DNA of 31,943 nt from Euryarchaeota archaeon UBA126 (GTDB lineage: Archaea; Thermoplasmatota; Poseidoniia; Poseidoniales; Thalassarchaeaceae): the NCBI GenBank assembly GCA_002497025.1, contig DAMG01000070.1, forward strand, positions 1,705-33,647. The letters run 5' to 3'. Below, one piece after another: positions 1 through 8,698 of the stretch. The position numbers and the translations under genes were made by a program. Numbering within the stretch: position 1 is the stretch's first letter; the number at the start of each line of letters is the position of its first letter. The notes under the pieces are model-generated. The model ran no database searches. It had not been told where the DNA came from and saw only the letters and a list, made by a program, of their open reading frames with translations.

Positions 1-1
1 A

Positions 2-112
2 CTATACCTAGTGGCGGGACCTGCAAATTCTGAATCGGGTTTGGGTTTTTTGATATTTGCAATGATAGTAATCTTGAGTTTTGCAATTGGGTTGAAAATG
101 ATTGATTGGTAG
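2..112 (+). CDS. C-terminal end of an unidentified membrane protein (partial)
   Basis: An open frame enters from the left edge and stops with TAG at 110-112, encoding 36 residues. The peptide contains one clear hydrophobic helix (about GFLIFAMIVILSFAIGL) and ends with a short polar tail, KMIDW. It therefore looks like the last transmembrane segment of a rightward gene that starts outside the window. The fragment is too short for a family call. It lies upstream of the tiny membrane protein at 188-331 in the same direction, so the two could be cotranscribed. Confidence 0.5.
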   Translation, partial: LYLVAGPANSESGLGFLIFAMIVILSFAIGLKMIDW

Positions 113-187
113 TAGAATCTGTACGCTTGACGGGAATATGTTAATGGTTTGAACCATCCAAGTATATTTGTGGCAGAAGCAGGCGCA

Positions 188-331
188 ATGTTGACAATTT
201 TTTTGATAATTCCTCTGCTTATTTTCATTATCTTGATTATAGCAATTCCAATCTACTTTTTCGTAATCAGGAAGAATAGACAGATTAGCCAACTACAAGG
301 GCAAGTCGAGCAGTTGCGGGGTCAGAACTAA
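188..331 (+). CDS. Tiny single-pass membrane protein with a short coiled-coil tail
   Basis: A 47-residue protein if the ATG at 188 is used. GTG at 170 and TTG at 149 are in-frame alternatives, giving up to 60 residues. Residues 2-26 are almost entirely Ile, Leu, Phe and Pro, which predicts one membrane helix. A basic stop-transfer segment (IRKNRQ) follows, then a short heptad-like tail (ISQLQGQVEQLRGQN) that could form a coiled coil. I do not recognise a family. The composition is what one expects of a small membrane-tethered assembly or regulatory subunit, but no function can be assigned. It converges on the symporter gene, whose stop lies 24 bases downstream. Confidence 0.5.
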   Translation: MLTIFLIIPLLIFIILIIAIPIYFFVIRKNRQISQLQGQVEQLRGQN

Positions 332-354
332 CATGGTCGAAATTGAGTACCTTT

Positions 355-2442
355 TCAGGCCGAAGTAATCGAATAATCAAGGGTGATTAGTTCGACCAAA
401 TACTCGACCTCTTCGCCATCGTCTGTATGTGAACATCCAAGACCTCCACCAGAATCAACAACTACAGTAACGTCAAGAGTGTATACTCCCAATCCGGCAT
501 CACCAACGTCTAGTCCGTTATTGATATCGGACTTAGATACGCCACTAACGTTTCCAATCATAGAAGCATTGAACCATTCGACTTCAACGATATGTGATGA
601 TACACCGGTGCCAGAATTTTGACCACTCGCTGATGTATTGTGTTCGTTGTGAACTACAGTTCCAGTTATTGTATCGGGGTCTGGATTTGATGCACCTGGA
701 GCGTTACAACCCAAACCAGAACTGGTTTCGTCTTCAGAATATGTCAGGGTTACTCTAACACCGACAATATTGAGATCTTCTGAATCATCAATAGCGTCTG
801 TATGCATCTCTACGGTTAGTGTCTGACCATCATTTACGTAATCGATGCCATCTGCTAATTGCTCACTACCAAAACTTGCCTCTACCAACCAATCTCCAGA
901 GGGGCCTCCATCAGATTCTAAAGAATCTGGGCCAGCGAAAATATAGCTTGCTTCGACAACCGTCACTGGGGCTAGTATTACGAGTGCACCGATTCCTATT
1001 GTCTTGAAATCCGGCAAGTCGAATCGACCTAGTGGAGAAATATCCGAACTACGTAACTGATTCATCAAAAAGTGGGTAATGAAAGCAGCCCCCATCCCTG
1101 GAACGGATGGGAATATATCATCACCAAATCCGCTGACTGACCACAATATCACTGTGAACAATGCTGCTAACATCATTGCCATAGTATGGTTTGTATCTGG
1201 CTCATAACCAGCCCATCTAATAATCAAAATCGGGACGAAAATAGAACCTAAGCCATAGACGGCGAGAACTACCAATGCGAATACAGAATCTCCGCCGGGG
1301 ACATACAATCCGAATATCGAAATCGCTGTTGCAAAGGCCGCTATTACCAACGTTACAATCTTAGTTTTCTTGTGATCTTGGCTAATTTGTGGCATCACAT
1401 CGTCAGTGAATGCAGCAGTACAGGCGAGCACCTGACTATCCGCAGTTGACATTGTAGCGGCGAATATTGAAGCTAGAATTAGGCCAACCCAAAATGGCCC
1501 TAGGGTCTCCATCGCTAGCATTGGTAATCCAAGTTCTGGATCAAAATCTGCTCCAGTGAACACTACCCGACTAGCTAATCCTATGATGACCATTATCAGT
1601 AGGAAAGGAGTTTGCCATGCGAAGAACCACAGCATTGCTGTCTTTCGATCTTGATCGGTTGCTAAGGTCATGACTCGGGTCACCACCTGTGGTTGCCCAG
1701 CAACGCTTAGCCCACCTAGGAAGAAAGCGAATATCCACAGGCTTACTCCAAAGTTTAGGTCGGCTGGAACCATACTAGTTAGATTCGCATTTTGGGATTC
1801 CAGCCCATCATGTAAACCAGAAATCCCACCTACCTCTTGCATAGCAACGTAACATAGTAAGCTTGAACCAATTATCATCACACTAGACTGAGCGGCATCT
1901 GTCCAGATTGATGCGCGAATCCCGCCCGCATAACAATAAGCGACCACTAGGACAAATCCAATCAGAATTCCAATCACTTCTGACCATCCTAACATGACGT
2001 AGAGTGCTTTTCCTCCGCTGGTTAGTTGGGCCGCAGCATAAACTGCTAGGAATAGAACTGAAAGAATAGCAGCAAGTTTTGCCTCAGGTGAACCTGTTAC
2101 ATTGGAAACCAAAGATGACAGCGAACGAACATCCCTTTCCTTCGCCGACTGCTGAATGAACTTGTAGAGCCAAACCCATGCAACAATTTGACCTATCATC
2201 GAGCCAAGACCAATCCAAATAATCGAGTATCCCATCGTGTAGGTAAAACCAATGAAACCAATGAACATGTATCCTGAATTCCAAGTACTAACCGCCGATA
2301 AAGCGGCCAATGCAGGATGCATTCCACGACCTGCAACAAGATAGTCATCGGTCGTATCTTCCTTGACCCACATGCTGGCTAATCCAACGCCAGCAAAGGC
2401 ACACATGAATAGCAGGAACGAGGCTACTAGGACTAGGTCCAT
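355..2442 (-). CDS. Sodium:solute symporter (SSS family) with an extracellular C-terminal domain
   Basis: A 695-residue secondary transporter expected to bring a small organic solute into the cell with Na+. Residues 1-503 form the SSS core with about 12-13 membrane helices. Family signatures are the SxWNSGYMFIGF stretch in an early helix, GGIRASIWTDAAQ, and IFAATMSTADSQ, whose Ser/Thr pair corresponds to the Na+-binding MST-DSQ motif of PutP. The substrate cannot be read from sequence; PutP-like amino acids are a guess. The last 192 residues are hydrophilic, rich in Asp, Ser, Gly and Thr, and beta-rich in character. They have two matching GLGC motifs that could form a disulfide. Most SSS proteins end soon after the last helix, so this tail is unusual. 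The gene lies 62 bases downstream of the ABC gene at 2505-3500 and may be cotranscribed with it. Confidence 0.9.
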   Translation of the reverse strand: MDLVLVASFLLFMCAFAGVGLASMWVKEDTTDDYLVAGRGMHPALAALSAVSTWNSGYMFIGFIGFTYTMGYSIIWIGLGSMIGQIVAWVWLYKFIQQSAKERDVRSLSSLVSNVTGSPEAKLAAILSVLFLAVYAAAQLTSGGKALYVMLGWSEVIGILIGFVLVVAYCYAGGIRASIWTDAAQSSVMIIGSSLLCYVAMQEVGGISGLHDGLESQNANLTSMVPADLNFGVSLWIFAFFLGGLSVAGQPQVVTRVMTLATDQDRKTAMLWFFAWQTPFLLIMVIIGLASRVVFTGADFDPELGLPMLAMETLGPFWVGLILASIFAATMSTADSQVLACTAAFTDDVMPQISQDHKKTKIVTLVIAAFATAISIFGLYVPGGDSVFALVVLAVYGLGSIFVPILIIRWAGYEPDTNHTMAMMLAALFTVILWSVSGFGDDIFPSVPGMGAAFITHFLMNQLRSSDISPLGRFDLPDFKTIGIGALVILAPVTVVEASYIFAGPDSLESDGGPSGDWLVEASFGSEQLADGIDYVNDGQTLTVEMHTDAIDDSEDLNIVGVRVTLTYSEDETSSGLGCNAPGASNPDPDTITGTVVHNEHNTSASGQNSGTGVSSHIVEVEWFNASMIGNVSGVSKSDINNGLDVGDAGLGVYTLDVTVVVDSGGGLGCSHTDDGEEVEYLVELITLDYSITSA

Positions 2443-2504
2443 CGGACCTAGGGGTGGGTTAGTTCACTATCAACGATGGGGCTAATCTGCCTCAAATTAT
2501 CCAG

Positions 2505-3500
2505 TCAAGCTTGAACCATAGGCCTGCTAGAACCACAGGAAGGACATTGCTGTTCTTCACTTTCTCCATATTCATGCTTGCAAGCAGGACATGTTGGCGA
2601 AAGTACGAATTTGTTTTCTGAAGTAACTTCGACCTTCTCTTCATCGACTCTTTCGAAATTCATTACATCCCTTTCGATTTCTTTCATCTCAAATCTACCA
2701 GGGCCCCCTATCTTCAGTAAAATATCAGGAGGCAGAGAGACAGTTCCTGAATCATCTACGATTAATTCTCTTGAATCCGACAAGTCACCAATGTCCACAT
2801 CGGTTCCGTGCTGTGCAATGAAGCGGCCTTCACGCAGTTCAAGCGAACGCTCACAGAAGGAAGCAACCTCTCTATTGTGAGTTACAAGCAAAAATGCAAC
2901 GTCCTCTTCCTTATGCAATTGTCTGAATAAATCTAGAACCTCTCGACTTGTAATTGGGTCAAGAGCACCTGTAGGCTCGTCCGCCAAAATTAGTTTAGGA
3001 TCGGTAATCAAGGCACGTGAGATAGCAACCCTTTGTTGTTCTCCACCAGAGAGTTCTTCGGGCATTCCGTAGGCTCTCTCAGCCATACCTAACCTCTCCA
3101 ACAAGGCAAGTGCCTTCTTTCTAGCAGGCCTCGCTAAAACACCTTGGTGAATAAGAGGCTGAGCAACATTATCGATTGCATTAAGGTGAGGCAAGAGGTT
3201 CGAATCTTGGAAAATAAATGAGACCGTTTCTTGTCTCAACTTAACTAAGTCGGATCCGGTAAGTCTAGTCATTCTCTTGCCACCCAATTCAACTGAACCA
3301 GCAGAGGGTTTCATCAGACCTCCAAGGCACTTTAGCAATGTTGATTTTCCAGAACCTGAGGGTCCAACTACTGCCACTGCTTCTCCTTCATACATGGTCA
3401 TACTGAGACCTCTGAGTGCGACTACATTACCATCCTCGGCATTGGATTCGTAGATATGGTAAAGCGAGTTAGCGCGGAGTATTTCTTGTTCTGAGTCCAT
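2505..3500 (-). CDS. ABC transporter ATP-binding protein with a C-terminal zinc ribbon
   Basis: A 331-residue LolD/MacB-class ATPase. It shows Walker A GPSGSGKST (residues 46-54), a Q-loop (FIFQDSNLLP), the signature LSGGEQQR, Walker B LILADEPTGALD and the H-loop VTHN, so all catalytic elements are present. The ATPase domain ends near residue 225. A linker follows, then a C-terminal zinc-ribbon-like motif with paired cysteines at 304/307 and 319/322 (CPAC-x11-CPSC). Family members normally have about 220-240 residues, so the extra 100 residues are notable. The start ATG lies four bases past the stop of the FtsX-type permease, which implies one operon and a shared transporter. It probably forms a heterodimer with the other ATPase at 6963-7670. 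Confidence 0.9.
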   Translation of the reverse strand: MDSEQEILRANSLYHIYESNAEDGNVVALRGLSMTMYEGEAVAVVGPSGSGKSTLLKCLGGLMKPSAGSVELGGKRMTRLTGSDLVKLRQETVSFIFQDSNLLPHLNAIDNVAQPLIHQGVLARPARKKALALLERLGMAERAYGMPEELSGGEQQRVAISRALITDPKLILADEPTGALDPITSREVLDLFRQLHKEEDVAFLLVTHNREVASFCERSLELREGRFIAQHGTDVDIGDLSDSRELIVDDSGTVSLPPDILLKIGGPGRFEMKEIERDVMNFERVDEEKVEVTSENKFVLSPTCPACKHEYGESEEQQCPSCGSSRPMVQA

Positions 3501-3504
3501 TACC

Positions 3505-6500
3505 TCACTCCCCCTTCAGTACGGTAGCCAAATCCGAATCTAAGGCTCTGCGAGTAGTGAATAGTAGAGAGCCTACCACAGCAACTAGAACCAATCCATT
3601 GACTGCTATAATCTCCAACCAAGGCCATACAAGATCTCGATTTATTGGAGCACTTTGTCCAAGGAACAATTGGAATATGAATCCGAAGACTCCGAAGAAT
3701 CCGTTGAAGGATTCTGAGACCGCCAATCCAAGCGTTACTCCAAGAACCATGCTGACCAATAGAATAGACATAATTTCGAAGAGAACTAAGCGAACCACCT
3801 GATTAGGGCTTGCTCCTATCGCCTGTAAAATTGCTAGTTCTCTCTTTCTCTGAGTAAGCACTAGAGAAAGGAATACGAAGGCAGATGCAATTGAAGCCAA
3901 TGCTGCAACCACGAACATCATACTGAGTAATCCAGGAGTTCCGAAAATTAGCCCTCCGTTTCTCTCGTTATCTTCGTGAGCAGTTGACCAATCTGAGGCC
4001 GATACTATTCCTTCTTTACTGCTAAGATCAGCACTCAGGGTCTCCAGAGCATCTTTGCATCCATCATTACTTTGGTCACAGAATTCAAACATCCAAGACG
4101 ATGATTTGTAACTATCAGCAGTCGTATTACCAACCAATTGTCGGTAGGTACCTTCACCAATTACGATTACCGAGTTAGTTTCTGCTGCTGAATAACCGGG
4201 CACCCATCGATGCCTTCCTGAGTAACTGATTGTGGCCTCTGAACTACCAGTGGCCTCAGGTATTCCGAAAGCGTTTAACTCGTAACTTGTGTAGACGATT
4301 GTCATTGAGGTTCCAACAATCGGATCGTCTAAGGAATCAATTGCTAACTGTCCGGCTGTGTATCCAGCTTCACTCCAAGTATCAGCCATAGCTGAAATAT
4401 CACTACCCGGAATAGCTTGAATATCCCAAATTAAAGTGTCTTCATGGTCATCGAATACAACCCACGTCAATAGAGGAACTCCACCGTCTTTTGTCTCAGT
4501 GAATATCGTACCGATTGATGTCATTGATGATATATCTTGGATGTCGTTATCGTCAATCGTTGCTATCGATTGATTCACTATGCTACTTGCTTCTTCCTTG
4601 GTAAGTGCTGTATCGAATTGTATCTTCAAATCAGCACCATTTTGGGCATTTGTTGTCCTTTCATCCACGAGGGTTCCGGTATGCCCTTGTACCGCAGCGA
4701 GTGTAACTATTGACAACGTTAGAAGAAGGATTAGGGATAATCTGCTAACAGATTGGCTCGATCCGGAGCCACTCAAACCTCGGCGAATATCGGAAATCGC
4801 TGGAGACCAACCCAATAGTCGATTGAGTATTTGAGGTCCCGCTGCCCCTATTTGGGAAAGTACCAGAGCCCCTCCAATCCAGAGGAAGAATGGACCCAGC
4901 AAGAGTAGGATTGCATTGAGGATAAAATTGGTGAATATTCCTGAACCGCCCCATATCCAAAAACCTCCATTAGATTGTATCCAACTCTCAATGAAAGCAA
5001 GGGAACCAAGGAAGAAAAGGGCCCAATGCAATAGATAGAACGGCTCTCTCTGCCTAGTAATTCTTCTAACTCCTTCATCAATTTCTATGTTGAGGAATTC
5101 CTTTGTACGTCTATTTCCAAGATAGTACGCGATTCCAATAGTCAATAGAGCCACAACCCAAGTTGAGAGAAAACTGAGTATTGGATTTACATCTACGTCG
5201 CCAGAATCAGTAAATCGAAGGAATCCAACAGCCCGTAATACAATCTCTACAGCCCAAGAAGCAAGAATGAATCCCATGGCCCATGCGATGGAGCCAATTG
5301 CGTAGATTTCGATAACCATCATTCTTGTCAAGGTTGCTTCCGAACCTCCAATTACACGGTGAATTGCAACCTCTCTCCTCCGCTGCTCTAAGGACAATAC
5401 CAGACCGTATCCAAGAACTACGAAAGATAGTGCAACAATTGGAATTACTAGGATGTAATCGAATACCTGGATTATTCCAAGGAAAATATTGAGGAATGTT
5501 ATGGTACCAGAAATCAAATCATTGTACTCTACGGAAATTAATGCAAAATCACCTTCATCCCCACAGGTAACGTTGGTATTTCCAGCAGAAACATCCCTCA
5601 GAACTTCGTCTGTAATTTGATCTGAGCAAGCGCCTACAACAAATAATCGAGGAATTGTTTGATCTTCGAAGACTTCACTTTCGTTAGTAGCTGGATTGAT
5701 TACCGTTACGTCGGCTTTCACTTTCTCCAAGTTTTCTTTTAGGTTGCTGAGCCAATTTGTAGCATCTCTGGTGGATGTTGTTGGAAGTTGATTCCTATCT
5801 ACAGCTATTCCAAGATACGCATGGTCTTTCTGCATCAGAACCAATTTTTGTTCTTCGCTTAGAACAGAATCTGTGACCATTACTGGGTGGAATAGCAAAG
5901 TTGGGTTTGCAAAATCTCCTTCCTCATAGATTGCGGCAACTTTCAGGTTCGTAACATTGAAAGTTTCCAAACAATAAATTCGACCAACCTCCAAATTATT
6001 GTCCAGTGTGCCTTGACATTCATCGAATGCCTTCTGGAATTGTTCAAACGTGTAAGTTCCGTTGATGTAAGAGAATGTTAGGGTTGAAATTATCTCATTG
6101 ACCTCTGCTCCTGCTGCACTGGCTATTTTTGATGGAAGAATGACTGAACGATTAGTTTCTGCATCGGCTGCACTTGCTGGCCATTCACCAAAAATCACTG
6201 ACTTAGCATGTCTATCAGCAAGATCACCATCCCAAATTCCAGAACCATAAAACCGGATTGTTCTACCGTCATTTATTGGAGGGCCGTTTTCGAAAGCCTC
6301 GGGATATTCCCAACTAACATTACCCCAATCGGCCGAAGTTCCCGTGGCTGAAACCACATTGAGAGGCTGAGGGACAGCAAAACTATCGTCAAAGAAACCA
6401 TTGATTCGCACACCTTGTCTACCGTAGACAATGCTACAATCAGAAAATTCTTCCATTGCCGTCATATCATCGCAGAATGACTCCCAAAGTTCAGAATTGT

Positions 6501-6966
6501 TTGTCCTTCCATCCCAACTTCCACCCGGGTCTTCTTGGAAGTCTAACTTAGCATCGAATACTTCACCTTCAAGTGAGAACTGAAAGAATCCCTGATTCAA
6601 TCCTACAGCATAAGCGAGGACAGTTGTAATCACAAGTGAAGAAAGGAATACGCCAGCAAAAATTGCTAGGCCTCTTTCACGAGCCCTCCAAGCACTCTTG
6701 AGAGCCATTGAGATGTTGTTTGGGGCGGCTAACCACCGATTTTTTAAGGTTTGAAACCACCTTTTCAAGCGATTTGAAAGAGACAATCTATCCATTGCCT
6801 GGTCTAATGTTCCTGCTCGATTAGGGCTAGCCGCTTTCTTTGCTAGGTTGTACCACCATCGATAATTTTTGATAGCGGTGTGTATACCTAATATGAAGAA
6901 TCCAACAGAAATCCAAGCCCATAACATAGTCGGTAGGACTTCTGAAATCATAGACTCTAGGTTCAT
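3505..6966 (-). CDS. FtsX/MacB-type ABC transporter permease, large duplicated form
   Basis: About 1153 residues. I chose the ATG at 6966 because it forms an ATGA overlap with the stop of the upstream ATPase; an upstream start at 6990 would add eight residues. The protein has an N-terminal helix (about 12-32), another near 105-128, and a large extracytoplasmic domain with cysteines (about 130-500). A group of FtsX helices follows, including LSLEQRRREVAIHRVIGGS, the cytosolic coupling stretch typical of FtsX. The second half repeats the plan: helices, a second external domain (about 790-1010), the coupling motif LTQRKRELAILQAIGASPNQ and three final helices. Such proteins move lipids, lipoproteins or peptides out of the membrane, or transmit force to envelope enzymes. 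The substrate is unknown. Two FtsX halves fit two ATPase partners encoded on either side. Confidence 0.88.
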   Translation of the reverse strand: MNLESMISEVLPTMLWAWISVGFFILGIHTAIKNYRWWYNLAKKAASPNRAGTLDQAMDRLSLSNRLKRWFQTLKNRWLAAPNNISMALKSAWRARERGLAIFAGVFLSSLVITTVLAYAVGLNQGFFQFSLEGEVFDAKLDFQEDPGGSWDGRTNNSELWESFCDDMTAMEEFSDCSIVYGRQGVRINGFFDDSFAVPQPLNVVSATGTSADWGNVSWEYPEAFENGPPINDGRTIRFYGSGIWDGDLADRHAKSVIFGEWPASAADAETNRSVILPSKIASAAGAEVNEIISTLTFSYINGTYTFEQFQKAFDECQGTLDNNLEVGRIYCLETFNVTNLKVAAIYEEGDFANPTLLFHPVMVTDSVLSEEQKLVLMQKDHAYLGIAVDRNQLPTTSTRDATNWLSNLKENLEKVKADVTVINPATNESEVFEDQTIPRLFVVGACSDQITDEVLRDVSAGNTNVTCGDEGDFALISVEYNDLISGTITFLNIFLGIIQVFDYILVIPIVALSFVVLGYGLVLSLEQRRREVAIHRVIGGSEATLTRMMVIEIYAIGSIAWAMGFILASWAVEIVLRAVGFLRFTDSGDVDVNPILSFLSTWVVALLTIGIAYYLGNRRTKEFLNIEIDEGVRRITRQREPFYLLHWALFFLGSLAFIESWIQSNGGFWIWGGSGIFTNFILNAILLLLGPFFLWIGGALVLSQIGAAGPQILNRLLGWSPAISDIRRGLSGSGSSQSVSRLSLILLLTLSIVTLAAVQGHTGTLVDERTTNAQNGADLKIQFDTALTKEEASSIVNQSIATIDDNDIQDISSMTSIGTIFTETKDGGVPLLTWVVFDDHEDTLIWDIQAIPGSDISAMADTWSEAGYTAGQLAIDSLDDPIVGTSMTIVYTSYELNAFGIPEATGSSEATISYSGRHRWVPGYSAAETNSVIVIGEGTYRQLVGNTTADSYKSSSWMFEFCDQSNDGCKDALETLSADLSSKEGIVSASDWSTAHEDNERNGGLIFGTPGLLSMMFVVAALASIASAFVFLSLVLTQRKRELAILQAIGASPNQVVRLVLFEIMSILLVSMVLGVTLGLAVSESFNGFFGVFGFIFQLFLGQSAPINRDLVWPWLEIIAVNGLVLVAVVGSLLFTTRRALDSDLATVLKGE

Positions 6967-7670
6967 GACTCCAACTCCTCTATTCCCCATGCAGAACGTA
7001 TGTCAGAAGCTGCGGTAACTCCATCCTTGAGGAGCAACATTCTGTCTGCTCTTGAGGCTAATACGGGGTCATGGGTTACCATCAGTACAGAAATTCCGTC
7101 GTTCTTGCACAGATCTTGGAATAAGTCTAGTATCTCTTCTCCACTCTTTACGTCGAGATTACCTGTAGGCTCATCAGCAAGAATTAGTGGTCTAGAACCT
7201 GATATCGCTCTAGCAACTGCTACCCTTTGTTGTTGGCCACCTGATAGTTGGTCTGGAATGAATTCCATCCTATCTCCAAGACCGACTCTTTCCAAGGCTG
7301 TCCAAGCCCTATCTTCTGCTTCCTTTGCCGACATGCCAGAAAGTTCCAAGCTGAAGGCAACGTTGTCAAGGGCACTCAATCGCTCGACTAAATGGAAATC
7401 TTGGAAAATCCAACCTACACCATTCCGTCTGACATCGACTACTTTGTTTGGAGACTTTGTACCATAATCAAAATTCTCAAGACTTATTCTTCCAGAGTCT
7501 GCTTCAAGTAGACCACCAATGATGTTCAGAAGAGTACTCTTTCCACATCCACTGGGGCCCATCAGACTGACTAGCTCTCCCTTTTCGACTTTCAGATTGA
7601 TTCCTTTCAGTACTTCTAGACGTCTCCTACCAGAGCCAAAGCCCTTTCTTAGATCCTCTACAGAAAGCAC
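6963..7670 (-). CDS. ABC transporter ATP-binding protein, LolD/MacB class
   Basis: A 235-residue ATPase of normal family length. It has Walker A GPSGCGKST (residues 38-46), a Q-loop (WIFQDFHLVERL), signature LSGGQQQR, Walker B LILADEPTGNLD and the H-loop VTHD. The start is GTG at 7668-7670; no better in-frame ATG is close. Its stop overlaps the permease start as ATGA, so translation of the two is probably coupled. The ATPase would sit on the cytosolic face of the permease, paired with the zinc-ribbon ATPase downstream. A TATA-like box lies about 35 bases upstream of the GTG, so this gene probably opens the transporter operon. Confidence 0.9.
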   Translation of the reverse strand: MLSVEDLRKGFGSGRRRLEVLKGINLKVEKGELVSLMGPSGCGKSTLLNIIGGLLEADSGRISLENFDYGTKSPNKVVDVRRNGVGWIFQDFHLVERLSALDNVAFSLELSGMSAKEAEDRAWTALERVGLGDRMEFIPDQLSGGQQQRVAVARAISGSRPLILADEPTGNLDVKSGEEILDLFQDLCKNDGISVLMVTHDPVLASRADRMLLLKDGVTAASDIRSAWGIEELES

Positions 7671-7704
7671 ATGCGAGCGTGATGTAATCGGCTTTTAATG
7701 AGTT

Positions 7705-7712
7705 GTATATTT
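7705..7712 (-). promoter_or_regulatory. Candidate TATA box for the ABC transporter operon
   Basis: On the minus strand this reads AAATATAC, similar to the archaeal box A. A transcription start about 25 bases downstream would fall near 7682 and leave a leader of about a dozen bases before the GTG at 7670. The box overlaps the stop end of the upstream gene at 7711. This is a sequence match only. Confidence 0.35.
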
Positions 7713-8577
7713 AGAATCGAGAGTATACTTCTGCTAAATTATGCCCGTAGGCTCTCAATCCATTGGTTTTTCGTATATTTTCAATAGCATTCTCATCAGG
7801 AAATCTTGGTACCTTACCTGCCCTTGTCCAATCCCTATGAATTCGCACAAATTGTTCAATCCATTCACGTGGATCTTCAGAATTACAGTTCAGAGTTGGG
7901 CAACCAGATGCAGAAGCGTGAAGGACAAGATTAGGATGGTATGGATTACCTTCAGCTATCATCAACACTTCCGAATGTTGTAGTAGTGCGATTATCCGGT
8001 CTGGTTGATCAAATAATTGCTGTACTTCATTCGACTGCATCATAACAAAATTACAATCAGAAATTACCTCATGATCTAATTCAGTAACTAATTCTTGCAA
8101 ATCGCAATCTGTTCCAATACTTATCAGCATTTTTGATTCATCATCGAACGGTTTTAGGAACTCTCTAGGTTTGGGATTTGATTCCGGAGAAAATGCGTCA
8201 ACATCGAGACAAGTTCCTATTTCAAGAGTTTCAGATTTAAGACTGGATGATAATTCTTCAGACTCCACTAACACCAAATCTAGTAAATCCAAGTCATCGG
8301 TCATTCGAGAAGATAGAGGCGGGCTATCAACAAACAAGGATCCTACTGCAGGATATGATCGATTTATTCTTGCAAATGAGGCTGCCGTAGGGTCTACAAA
8401 ATGAACCAAATCGATTCCGCCTATTGCTAAGGCTGCATCTAACTCAGAAGTACTCCTTACTGTTGCAGCCTTTGTCCAGAAAGGCACCCTTGCTCGATTG
8501 AGAGCATCGGCAATCATAAGGTGCCCATATGACTCCTCTCCCTCAGGCTCACTGGTTGCTAGGAGGAGCCTCTTCAT
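7711..8577 (-). CDS. Degenerate GT-B glycosyltransferase-like protein
   Basis: A 288-residue cytosolic protein. It opens with a Rossmann-like strand (MKRLLLATSEPEGEESYGH) and continues with alternating strands and helices, including GIDLVHFVDPTAASF and LDLVLVESEELSSSL, as in the N-terminal half of group 1 glycosyltransferases. Near residues 208-230 the stretch EGNPYHPNLVLHASASGCP resembles the nucleotide-sugar site of GT4 enzymes, but the second Glu of the EX7E motif is replaced by His. It is also shorter than the usual 350-400 residues. It could be a glycosyltransferase with an altered active site or a non-catalytic partner. It is divergent from two intact GT4 genes, which supports a shared glycan pathway. 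Assignment is by fold resemblance only. Confidence 0.5.
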   Translation of the reverse strand: MKRLLLATSEPEGEESYGHLMIADALNRARVPFWTKAATVRSTSELDAALAIGGIDLVHFVDPTAASFARINRSYPAVGSLFVDSPPLSSRMTDDLDLLDLVLVESEELSSSLKSETLEIGTCLDVDAFSPESNPKPREFLKPFDDESKMLISIGTDCDLQELVTELDHEVISDCNFVMMQSNEVQQLFDQPDRIIALLQHSEVLMIAEGNPYHPNLVLHASASGCPTLNCNSEDPREWIEQFVRIHRDWTRAGKVPRFPDENAIENIRKTNGLRAYGHNLAEVYSRF

Positions 8578-8698
8578 CGACTGTAGGAAATAGTCTGAGA
8601 ATATGACCTAAGCGGGTTGTGAATGAACGTAATTAGCCAATTATTGCAGTGTCAGGAGTTCCGCGCCGTTTATCAGAACAGGAACTGGGAGAGGTACA

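Noticed and set aside
8..292. 94-codon frame on the minus strand at the left edge
   Set aside because: It lies antisense to the partial membrane protein and the small membrane protein and has a biased, non-protein-like composition.
7000..7467. 155-codon plus-strand frame opposite the ABC ATPase
   Set aside because: It is the mirror of a strongly conserved ATPase gene and shows no domain of its own.
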